From positions 124,001 through 188,000 of the forward strand of contig NZ_NPMS01000007.1 in the NCBI RefSeq assembly GCF_002266285.1: a stretch of 64,000 bases of DNA, read 5' to 3'. A model generated the notes under the pieces. It was not told the DNA's origin. It worked only from the letters and a program-made list of their open reading frames with translations, and ran no database searches. This DNA is from Virgibacillus indicus. GTDB taxonomy: Bacteria > Bacillota > Bacilli > Bacillales > Amphibacillaceae. This document shows positions 54,647 through 62,535 of the stretch, in pieces. Each line of letters starts with the position of its first letter. The stretch's first letter is position 1. A program made the position numbers and the translations under genes.

Positions 54647-56185
54647 GTGAATTTAAGTGATCAATTATCAATAACTGCAAAGAGTTATCCGAAAAAAGCA
54701 GCCTATGTTTTTCAGGATAAAGAAACAAGCTATATGGAATTGGAGGGATCTGTCAGGAAACTTGCTTCACGTCTTGAGCAATTGGGATATAAAAAAGGGG
54801 ATCATGTTGCTCTTATAGCTGGAAACAGCCCATATTATGTTATTGGTTTGTATGGGGCACTTCGGCTGGGTCTTGTTGTTATTCCAATCAACCCATTGTA
54901 TACAGCTCATGAAATGACATATATTTTAAAAAATGGCGATGTAAAAGCAGTCATTACGATGGATGTTTTACTTGAAAAATTTGAAGCAATTGCAGATCAG
55001 CTGCCAGAAGTTAATCATTACATATCCTGTGAATCGGGTGCACAACTTAATTTTGAAGAACATCATCTTTCGGTGAAATTGAAATCGTTTACACGTCTAG
55101 TTGAGGAAGGCAGCATTGAATTTAATGCCCCGAAGCTTGAGGATGAAGACCTTGCGATTATTTTATATACTTCCGGGACAACCGGAAAACCAAAAGGCGC
55201 CATGCTGTCACATAAAAACTTGTATTCCAATGCAAAGGATGTTGCTGATTATTTAACGATAAATGGGGAAGACAGAGTAATTGCAGCACTGCCTATGTTT
55301 CATGTTTTCTGCTTAACTGTTGCTTTAAATGCGCCTTTAATGAATGGGGGAACCGTTTTAATTATGCCGAAATTTTCCCCGCAGGAAGTATTCCGGATTG
55401 CTGATGAATTACAGGCTACTGTTTTCGCGGGTGTACCAACAATGTATAACTACCTGTTGTATAGCGTAAAAGAAAACAAGGATGATTTTAAGACCATTCG
55501 TTTATGTATTTCCGGAGGAGCAGCCATGCCAGTTGCCTTGTTAAGAGAATTTGAAAAGGCATTTGAGGTACAGCTGTCGGAAGGGTATGGTTTGTCTGAA
55601 GCAGCTCCGGTTACCTGTTTCAACCCATTGGACCGGCCCCGGAAACCCGGTTCTATTGGAACAAGCATCGTTAATGTAGAGAATAAAGTAGTTGATGAAT
55701 ATGGTGAAGAGGTTGAAATTGGTGAAGTGGGAGAGCTAATCGTCCGTGGCCCGAATGTTATGCAGGGTTATTATAAAATGCCGGAGGAGACAGAAGTTGC
55801 ATTAAAAGAAGGCTGGCTGTATACCGGTGATATGGCAAGAATGGACGATGAGGGATACTTCTATATTGTCGATCGTAAAAAAGATATGATTATTGTTGGT
55901 GGCTATAATGTTTATCCAAGGGAAGTGGAAGAAGTTTTATACGCGCATCCAAACGTTACCGAGGCAGCAGTAGTTGGGGTTCCAGATCCCGGCACAGGAG
56001 AAGCAGTCATGAGTTATGCTGTTGTTGATGACCCTAGTGTAACAGAAGAAAACCTGATTGAATTTTGTAAGGGGCAATTGGTAAAGTATAAAGTTCCTTC
56101 TATCATCGAATTTTTAGATGAGCTGCCCAAAAATACAACAGGAAAAATCCTCCGGAGAAACCTGAGGGAAAAAGCTGTACAATAA
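54647..56185 (+). CDS. yhfL: Long-chain fatty acid-CoA ligase YhfL (LcfB)
   Basis: 512 residues. AMP-binding signature LYTSGTTGKPKGAMLSH near 176-192, YGLSEAAPV near 310, YTGDMARMDDEGYFYIVDRKKDMIIVGG near 391-418 and the catalytic Lys in PKNTTGKILRR near 497. It activates fatty acids with CoA and ATP. The FadR operator and a cre-like site match the known FadR/CcpA control of B. subtilis lcfB (yhfL). Start GTG 54647 after AGGGGGG. Confidence 0.93.
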   Translation: MNLSDQLSITAKSYPKKAAYVFQDKETSYMELEGSVRKLASRLEQLGYKKGDHVALIAGNSPYYVIGLYGALRLGLVVIPINPLYTAHEMTYILKNGDVKAVITMDVLLEKFEAIADQLPEVNHYISCESGAQLNFEEHHLSVKLKSFTRLVEEGSIEFNAPKLEDEDLAIILYTSGTTGKPKGAMLSHKNLYSNAKDVADYLTINGEDRVIAALPMFHVFCLTVALNAPLMNGGTVLIMPKFSPQEVFRIADELQATVFAGVPTMYNYLLYSVKENKDDFKTIRLCISGGAAMPVALLREFEKAFEVQLSEGYGLSEAAPVTCFNPLDRPRKPGSIGTSIVNVENKVVDEYGEEVEIGEVGELIVRGPNVMQGYYKMPEETEVALKEGWLYTGDMARMDDEGYFYIVDRKKDMIIVGGYNVYPREVEEVLYAHPNVTEAAVVGVPDPGTGEAVMSYAVVDDPSVTEENLIEFCKGQLVKYKVPSIIEFLDELPKNTTGKILRRNLREKAVQ

Positions 56186-56239
56186 TCTGTGAAGTTTAGA
56201 TAACGATTCTAAAAGTAAGAGTACTGTATAAGTATAAAT

Positions 56240-56283
56240 CCCGTCACAACCTGACACACTAGATAATAAAAGGTTGTGACGGG
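56240..56283 (+). promoter_or_regulatory. Perfect 13-bp hairpin abutting a mini-ORF start
   Basis: CCCGTCACAACCT (56240-56252) and AGGTTGTGACGGG (56271-56283) are exact complements with an 18-base loop. ATG follows at 56284. No T run, so not a standard terminator. If the ORF is real, the stem would cover its ribosome site. Confidence 0.7.
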
Positions 56284-56427
56284 ATGAAAAATAACGATAA
56301 AATGCCGGAACTTGCTACATTCACGTTCCTAAACCCTGATTTTCATGTGTCAGAGGAAGAGAATCAGCGAGAAATGTCGAATGAAAAAAGTGAAAATCGG
56401 TACAATGCAGCGGATAATGAAGAATAA
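56284..56427 (+). CDS. Possible 47-residue acidic mini-protein
   Basis: ATG 56284 to TAA 56425-56427. Product MKNNDKMPELATFTFLNPDF followed by a strongly acidic, polar tail EEENQREMSNEKSENRYNAADNEE. The only ribosome site, GTGACGGG, is weak and lies in the hairpin at 56271-56283. Base use looks coding-like. No family recognised. It lies between yhfL and comK. Could be chance; treat as tentative. Confidence 0.4.
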   Translation: MKNNDKMPELATFTFLNPDFHVSEEENQREMSNEKSENRYNAADNEE

Positions 56428-56438
56428 AACAATATTTT
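56426..56438 (+). promoter_or_regulatory. ComK-box candidate upstream of comK
   Basis: AAAACAATATTTT is an exact AAAAN5TTTT half of a K-box. A second, looser AT-box (AAATTTTGTATTTT) starts at 56444. It lies about 100 bases upstream of comK, consistent with autoactivation. A true K-box needs two well-spaced AT-boxes; the second is degenerate here. Confidence 0.45.
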
Positions 56439-56538
56439 ACCGAAAATTTTGTATTTTATACTATCTTTTTAATTGGATATTTGATAAATTATTAAGGAAA
56501 CCACTTTCTTTTCATTTAACATTGAGAGGAAGTTGTAT

Positions 56539-57111
56539 ATGTTAAATGAATATTTTATTCCATCCTATGAAATTAACCCGATGACAATCGCAGTCATTGC
56601 CCAGCAGAATAAATTTGGCGAACGCACTACTTTTGTATATGAAGATACGGAAGAATATATTGTTGATTATTCCCCGAGCAAGGTTATTGACCACGCCTGC
56701 AAGTATTTCGGATCAAGTCTGAAAGGCAGGCAGGAGGGCACCAAAGATATTTGCGGAATTACCCATAAAGCCCCGATTTCAATTGACCCGGCCAGTGGAA
56801 TGTATTTTTTCCCTACCACATCTCCAACAAGTTCAAAGTGTTCCTGGATTGCCCATTCCCATATTGACAAAGTGAAAAAAGCATCAAATAGTCTGAGTGA
56901 AGTAATTTTCAAAAATGGCAAACGTTTATTATTTGATGTTTCTTACGGTTCACTGATGAATCAGGTCCAGCGTACCGCACAATTTCGTTATTTGCTCGAT
57001 AATCGGATCAGTTTTTTGCGGCTGCAGCATAAGCCTGCTGAATATGTGGCAGAGCCTTCTCCAAAAGCTCCTCTACAATCCTCTGAACTTTTTTCCGAAT
57101 GGAAGGATTAA
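56539..57111 (+). CDS. comK: Competence transcription factor ComK
   Basis: 190 residues, B. subtilis ComK being 192. Family features include KVIDHACKYFGSSLKGRQEG, ITHKAPISIDPASGMYFFPT, and SCSWIAHSHI and FKNGKRLLFDVSYGS in the DNA-binding part. It activates DNA-uptake genes by binding AT-boxes. GAGAGGAA selects ATG 56539. The last 104 bases overlap the end of the opposite-strand yhjD. Confidence 0.93.
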   Translation: MLNEYFIPSYEINPMTIAVIAQQNKFGERTTFVYEDTEEYIVDYSPSKVIDHACKYFGSSLKGRQEGTKDICGITHKAPISIDPASGMYFFPTTSPTSSKCSWIAHSHIDKVKKASNSLSEVIFKNGKRLLFDVSYGSLMNQVQRTAQFRYLLDNRISFLRLQHKPAEYVAEPSPKAPLQSSELFSEWKD

Positions 57112-57403
57112 AATAATTTCGTTTTTCTTCTTTCCCCTGACAAAGAAATAGAAAAGAAGAAAAAGAATCATTTTTATTTAACGTTACAACCCGTATCTTC
57201 TTACTTTCCATTACTTTACGCAATCGCCTGCGTTCCTTTGCTGCTTCAGCGGCCATTTTCCCTAAAAGCCCAATATATGGCTCTTTTATTTTAAATGCAC
57301 CTTTCTTGACGTGCTGGATATCCTGGTTGATAACGACGATTGCCATGGAAAGAAAGAGAAAACGTGTAGCAATCTGTAATTCTTCTTCACTAAGATAGCG
57401 CAT
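57008..57403 (-). CDS. yhjD: YhjD-like protein, convergent with and overlapping comK
   Basis: 131 residues. Mostly helical, with a hydrophobic N-terminal stretch (ATRFLFLSMAIVVINQDI) and a basic region AKERRRLRKVMESKK. Place between comK and yhjE matches B. subtilis yhjD. No function known. GAGGGGGA precedes the ATG. The C-terminal codons lie over the comK 3' end in the opposite direction. Confidence 0.75.
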   Translation of the reverse strand: MRYLSEEELQIATRFLFLSMAIVVINQDIQHVKKGAFKIKEPYIGLLGKMAAEAAKERRRLRKVMESKKIRVVTLNKNDSFSSFLFLCQGKEEKRNYFNPSIRKKVQRIVEELLEKALPHIQQAYAAAAKN

Positions 57404-57584
57404 ATAAAAATCCCCCTCATTTTCAGAACATCAGTTCTACTTATTATTATTATAGGACAAAATAATAAAAAATAACACAATAAAATTTTGGAAATGAAAA
57501 GAAAGTGGTAAAAAATTTGGTTTTACTATGCAGATTTCTTAGTTTACATTAAAATAAATATAGATAAACTGTTATATTAATAGC

Positions 57585-57651
57585 GGATGTTCAAAAGGTA
57601 TAAGAATTCACCATTACTCTGGGTGACCTGCTTTTTCATTTTGAACCCATC
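57585..57651. repeat. Small inverted repeat with bdbC-element-like ends
   Basis: GGATGTTCAAAA (57585-57596) and TTTTGAACCCATC (57639-57651) are near-complements around 42 unrelated bases. The TGTTCAAAA end resembles the terminal repeat of the element at 42824-42968. It sits about 45 bases before yhjE. Confidence 0.45.
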
Positions 57652-57696
57652 TTATTAAAATAGATATTTAACTGTAAATGAGGAGATTTTAACTAA

Positions 57697-58353
57697 ATGT
57701 ATGTATTAGACATTGCGCTATCTGATTGGAGAATTATGATTGAAAATGACAGGCTGGATGATTATATTATGCAGCTGCTCAGCGATTATGAAAGTCTAGG
57801 TCCGTTGCCGGGAATACTTCTTCCGTTTATTGAGGCGTTTCTTCCATTTCTGCCATTGGTTGTATTTGTTTTCGCAAATGCTGCCGCATATGGATTGTTG
57901 GAAGGATTTCTATTATCATGGTCTGGTGCAGCACTTGGGGCAATTGTCGTTTTCACGATTATTCGCAGGCTTGGTGATAAAAAAATATTACGAGCAATAA
58001 GTAAAAATAAACAAGTGACTAAGGTTACAAACTGGCTGGAGAAGCGTGGATTCGGACCCTTATTCTTGTTAATGTGCTTTCCGTTTTCGCCGTCTGCAAT
58101 TATTAATGTAGTAGCAGGTCTATCGAATGTCAGCAGACAGCAATTTATTTTGGCCGTTCTATTAGGGAAATCAGTTATGATCTTCTCAATCGCTTATGTA
58201 GGATCAAGTATATTGGAGTTTGCTCAAAAGCCGGTGAAGACAATTGTTGTTGGAGTAGGGATTGGATTATTCTGGCTAGTGGGAAAATATATTGAAAAAC
58301 GGCTGCAGAAAAAATCGATGCTTAAAGAGGATACAACCACCAAAAAAGATTAA
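57697..58353 (+). CDS. yhjE: VTT-domain membrane protein YhjE
   Basis: 218 residues with five or six helices. The VTT (DedA/TVP38-like) domain is marked by FIEAFLPFLPLVVFVFANAAAYG, FTIIRRLGDKK and GFGPLFLLMCFPFSPSAIINVVAGLS. Family members are linked to lipid scramblase or transport activity; this branch is untested. Same order as B. subtilis yhjE-sipV. AATGAGGAGA precedes the ATG. Confidence 0.88.
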   Translation: MYVLDIALSDWRIMIENDRLDDYIMQLLSDYESLGPLPGILLPFIEAFLPFLPLVVFVFANAAAYGLLEGFLLSWSGAALGAIVVFTIIRRLGDKKILRAISKNKQVTKVTNWLEKRGFGPLFLLMCFPFSPSAIINVVAGLSNVSRQQFILAVLLGKSVMIFSIAYVGSSILEFAQKPVKTIVVGVGIGLFWLVGKYIEKRLQKKSMLKEDTTTKKD

Positions 58354-58410
58354 AATACTTCCATTCAGGGTATCATGATTAGTGATAACAACTCTGGAGG
58401 AAGAATGAAC

Positions 58411-58962
58411 ATGAGAAAATTAAATTATCGTAAAATTATTCCTGTATTATTTTTTGCGATAGTGTTTGCCTTGGTTTTCAGGTCTGTTTTGTTTGCGAAT
58501 TATGTAGTTGATGGGGAATCGATGGAGCCCACATTGTACGATGGCAATATGATGATGGTTAATAAAGTGATTTATAATCTGGAAGAAGTAGACCGTTTTG
58601 ATGTCATCGTATTTCATGCTAATAAAAAAGATGATTATGTAAAGAGAATAATTGGATTACCTGGTGACAAAATTGAATATAGAGATGACCAACTTTATGT
58701 AAATGGTGAATATGTTGAAGAGAAATTCCTTGAATCACATGCAAAAGCAAGTGATCAGGAGCCTTTCACAGAAAACTTTACATTGACACAGGTAACCGGG
58801 GAAGAAAAAGTTCCTGAAGGGAAACTGTTTGTCATGGGGGATAACCGTGCAGACAGCCTTGACAGCAGATCATTTGGATTTATCTCAACAGAACAGATCG
58901 TTGGAAAAGTCGGCATTAAATACTGGCCGCTGACGAAAGCGAGTGTAACACTCGGCAAATAA
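58411..58962 (+). CDS. sipV: Type I signal peptidase (SipV-like)
   Basis: 183 residues from ATG 58411 (ATG 58405 also possible after GGAGG). One N-terminal membrane helix near 7-27, catalytic Ser37 in DGESMEPTL, Lys78 in DYVKRIIGLPGD, and GDNRADSLDSRSFGFI near 146-161, the family boxes in order. It cleaves signal peptides from secreted proteins on the outer face of the membrane. Followed by a strong terminator. Confidence 0.94.
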   Translation: MRKLNYRKIIPVLFFAIVFALVFRSVLFANYVVDGESMEPTLYDGNMMMVNKVIYNLEEVDRFDVIVFHANKKDDYVKRIIGLPGDKIEYRDDQLYVNGEYVEEKFLESHAKASDQEPFTENFTLTQVTGEEKVPEGKLFVMGDNRADSLDSRSFGFISTEQIVGKVGIKYWPLTKASVTLGK

Positions 58963-58969
58963 CTATAAT

Positions 58970-59016
58970 AGAGCTTCTATCTCTGATAAAATGAAGGGAT
59001 AGAAGCTTTATTTTTT
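58970..59016 (+). terminator. sipV terminator
   Basis: AGCTTCTATC and GATAGAAGCT with a 16-base loop, then ATTTTTTC. It lies only about 20 bases before addB, so addB either relies on read-through or on an unseen promoter. Confidence 0.85.
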
Positions 59017-59034
59017 CATAGAAGGAGGGATAGA

Positions 59035-62000
59035 ATGGGACTCCGATTTTTATTGGGACGTGCAGGAACAGGAAAGAGCGGCAGGTCACTTGATGAAATA
59101 AAAGAAAAGCAGGCTGAAAATCCCCTGGGTCCGTCAATATTTTATATTGTTCCAGACCAGATGACGTTTCAGCAGGAACATGCATTATTTAATGATGGTG
59201 ATATAAATGGGAGTATTCGGGCACAGGTTGTAAGTTTTTCCCGTCTTGCCTGGCGTGTTCTGCAGGAAACCGGTGGCAGTACAAGACAATTCATCAGCTC
59301 TGTCGGAATTCAAATGATGCTCCGAAAAATAATCGAGGAAAAACATGGCGAATGGCACATGTTTCAAAAAGCGATGGAGAAACAAGGGTTCCTGAATCAG
59401 CTGGAAAAGATGATTACCGAATTTAAACGCTATCAAATCACTCCGGAAATACTCCAGCTGCAAATAGATCAAATAAACCAGTATGTACATAAAGAGCCAG
59501 GGGAAGAAGCTTTGGCTGCAAAACTGGGTGATCTTGTTTATGTTTATGAAAAACTCATCTTTGCTCTAAAAGATAAATATATTGACAGTGAAGATCAATT
59601 GCAGCTCCTTGCTGCAAAAATTGAGGAATCTGCATTGCTTGCGGATGCAGAAATTTACCTGGATGGTTTCCACAGCTTCACCCCACAGGAGCTTGTTGTT
59701 GTGGAGGCTTTATTGAAAAGATGCAAATGTGTCACGATCACATTAACAGTTGAAAAGCCAGTGGAAGATGATGTTTCAGAGCTTGACCTCTTCTATCAGA
59801 CAAGTGAAACATACAGTACACTCCAGCAAATTGCGTATGAAAATCAGATTATGATAGATGAAACAGTAGTTTTGGATCCTGTGAATGGCAGATTTAAAGA
59901 CAGACCCTATTTTGCACATTTGGAACAAAACTTTGACGTAAGACCTGCAGCGAGTTTTGAAGGGGAAGTACCTATACAAATTGCTGAGGCTGTTCATCCA
60001 CGTGCGGAAGTTGAGGGTGCAGCACAGGAAATTATCCGTCTTGTCCGGGAAGAAAATTACCGATTTCAGGATATAGCAGTTTTTATAAGACAAACTGATA
60101 TCTATCATGATCTGATTGATACGATATTTGATGATTATGATATTCCTGTTTTTATTGATGAGAAACGGACAATGCTCAACCACTCCCTGATCGAATTTAT
60201 CCGTTCTGTTCTTGAAATTGTTGAAGGGAACTGGCGTTATGACGCTATTTTCCGTGTGCTGAAAACGGGTTTTATTCCAGCAGCAGATCCTGAGTTTCCG
60301 TTAACTTATGATGCCATTGATGAATTGGAAAATTATGTGCTTGAGTATGGTGTTCGTTCCAGAGAGCGCTGGTATTCTTCCGAAAAGGAGTGGGTTTTTC
60401 AGCGATTTCGGGGATTTGACAAGGCAGGCCAGACAGACTCTGAAAGAGAAACACAAAAGCGTATAAACCAATACAGAAAACAAGTGTCAGCAGCATTGCA
60501 ATCGTTTGATGAGCAGATAAGAACTGCTTCAACAGTACGGGAGCGTTGTGAGGTTACCTATATGCTTTTGGAAAATTTAGGTGTGCCGAAAAGATTGGAA
60601 CAAACACGAGAGCTGTATGATGAACTCGGAGAAATTGAGAAAGGACGCGAACAGGAACAGGTATGGAATGCAGTAATTCAGCTGTTTGATGAGATGGTGG
60701 AAATGGCTGGAGATGAGGAAATGACCCTGAAAGCATTTCGTTCCACGCTTGACGCCGGTTTTGAAACATTAAAGTTTGCTCATGTTCCTCCGAGCATGGA
60801 CCACGTTATTGTAGGTACTATTGACCGTTCAAGAATCAGCGGAATTAAAAGTTCTTTTCTGCTTGGTGTAAATGAGGGTGTCTGGCCAATGAAGCCTTCT
60901 CCAGAGGGAATGATTAACGAGCAGGAACGGGAACTGCTTGCAGGACATGGGCTTCAATTAGCAGACAGCAGCAAGAGGCAGCTGCTGGATGACTGGTTTT
61001 ACATGTATATTGCATTTACTGCTGCAAAGGACAGTCTATGGATAAGCTATCCTTTAAGTGATGAAGAAGGAAAAGCAAAAATGCCATCACAGCTGATTAA
61101 GCGAATTGAGGACTTGTTTCCTTTCTGTTGTGATCATATCTTATTGCAGGACCCTGATGAATTACTGGAAGCAGACCGTTTTATTACAACACCTGTAAAA
61201 ACGCGGTCTGCTCTGACCGCACAGCTGGCGCGGAATCAGAAAGGCTACCCTGTAAAACCGGTCTGGTGGCATGTGCTGAACTGGTACATGGAAAATCAGC
61301 CGAAATACAGTACAACCTATATGGTTCTGCAAAGTTTACACTATCAAAATAGGCCGGTGGATCTGTCATCGGAAACAGTGGAACAGCTTTATCCAAAACA
61401 GGTGAAGGCAAGTGTTTCCAGACTGGAATCATATTATCGCTGCTCCTATCAGCATTTTGCGAAATACAGCCTCGGACTTGATGAACGAAAAACCTATAAA
61501 CTGGATGCACCTGATATTGGCCAGCTTTTCCATGAAGCATTAAAAGTAATTACGGAACAGATTCAGGCAGATGGAAAGGACTTTGCACAGCTGAATAAAA
61601 AAGATACAGATGTGTATGCAAAAAAAGCGGTAACCAATTTAGCCCCGATTTTGCAGCATCAAATATTGCACAGCTCCAATCGTTATAAATATATTCAGTA
61701 CAAGCTCCAGGAAGTCATTGCACGGGCAGCATTTGTGCTAAGTGAACAGGCAAGGCAAAGTGATTTTGCACCAGTCGGACTGGAGCTTGGATTTGGGGAG
61801 AAACAAACACTTCCGCCTTTGACGCTTCCACTGCCAAACGGATTCGAACTAATGCTGCGCGGACGAATCGACCGGGTGGATAAAGCATTACAGGAAGAAT
61901 CCTTATTTTTAAGAATCATAGATTATAAGTCCAGTTCCAAAGGATTGAATCTTGTAGAAGTGTATTATGGATTGGCATTGCAGATGCTGACATATTTGGA

Positions 62001-62535
62001 TGTTGTCATCTCCCATTCGGAACGCTGGCTTGGAAAAAAAGCAACACCAGCCGGAGTGCTTTATTTCCATGTGCACAACCCAATGATTTCCGGAAAGGGA
62101 AGAATGAAGGAAGAGGACATTGCAGAGGAAATTTTTAAAAAGTATAAAATGCAGGGATTGCTTTTATCGGATGCAGAAATTGTGAAATTGATGGATACAT
62201 CTTTGGATTCTGGGACAAGCCAGATTATTCCGGCAGGTCTTAAAAAAGATGGCGGTTTCCGCAGCAATTCCAAAATCGCCGATAATGAAACATTTCAAAG
62301 CCTAAAATATCACATTCATCAGCTAATGACAGAAGCTGGTATTGATATGACCGCAGGAGGAGTTCATTTAAATCCATTCCAGCATAAATCGAATGTAGCC
62401 TGTACATTCTGTTCCTTCCGTTCGGTTTGTCAATTTGACCCGATACTGGAAGAAAATAATTACCGGAAGCTTACCGATTTAAAAGACGATGAAATTCTGA
62501 AAAGACTCCGTACAGAGGAGGGACAACATGGTTAA
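59035..62535 (+). CDS. addB: AddB, helicase-nuclease subunit with iron-sulfur cluster
   Basis: 1166 residues, the B. subtilis length. Walker A LLGRAGTGKSG near 5-15. The RecB-type nuclease domain in the last 350 residues carries Asp-Tyr-Lys in LRIIDYKSSSKG. The four cluster cysteines are C803 (YRCSYQ) and C1123, C1126, C1132 (ACTFCSFRSVC). With AddA it processes double-strand ends for RecA. AAGGAGGG precedes ATG 59035. Overlaps addA by eight bases. Confidence 0.96.
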   Translation: MGLRFLLGRAGTGKSGRSLDEIKEKQAENPLGPSIFYIVPDQMTFQQEHALFNDGDINGSIRAQVVSFSRLAWRVLQETGGSTRQFISSVGIQMMLRKIIEEKHGEWHMFQKAMEKQGFLNQLEKMITEFKRYQITPEILQLQIDQINQYVHKEPGEEALAAKLGDLVYVYEKLIFALKDKYIDSEDQLQLLAAKIEESALLADAEIYLDGFHSFTPQELVVVEALLKRCKCVTITLTVEKPVEDDVSELDLFYQTSETYSTLQQIAYENQIMIDETVVLDPVNGRFKDRPYFAHLEQNFDVRPAASFEGEVPIQIAEAVHPRAEVEGAAQEIIRLVREENYRFQDIAVFIRQTDIYHDLIDTIFDDYDIPVFIDEKRTMLNHSLIEFIRSVLEIVEGNWRYDAIFRVLKTGFIPAADPEFPLTYDAIDELENYVLEYGVRSRERWYSSEKEWVFQRFRGFDKAGQTDSERETQKRINQYRKQVSAALQSFDEQIRTASTVRERCEVTYMLLENLGVPKRLEQTRELYDELGEIEKGREQEQVWNAVIQLFDEMVEMAGDEEMTLKAFRSTLDAGFETLKFAHVPPSMDHVIVGTIDRSRISGIKSSFLLGVNEGVWPMKPSPEGMINEQERELLAGHGLQLADSSKRQLLDDWFYMYIAFTAAKDSLWISYPLSDEEGKAKMPSQLIKRIEDLFPFCCDHILLQDPDELLEADRFITTPVKTRSALTAQLARNQKGYPVKPVWWHVLNWYMENQPKYSTTYMVLQSLHYQNRPVDLSSETVEQLYPKQVKASVSRLESYYRCSYQHFAKYSLGLDERKTYKLDAPDIGQLFHEALKVITEQIQADGKDFAQLNKKDTDVYAKKAVTNLAPILQHQILHSSNRYKYIQYKLQEVIARAAFVLSEQARQSDFAPVGLELGFGEKQTLPPLTLPLPNGFELMLRGRIDRVDKALQEESLFLRIIDYKSSSKGLNLVEVYYGLALQMLTYLDVVISHSERWLGKKATPAGVLYFHVHNPMISGKGRMKEEDIAEEIFKKYKMQGLLLSDAEIVKLMDTSLDSGTSQIIPAGLKKDGGFRSNSKIADNETFQSLKYHIHQLMTEAGIDMTAGGVHLNPFQHKSNVACTFCSFRSVCQFDPILEENNYRKLTDLKDDEILKRLRTEEGQHG

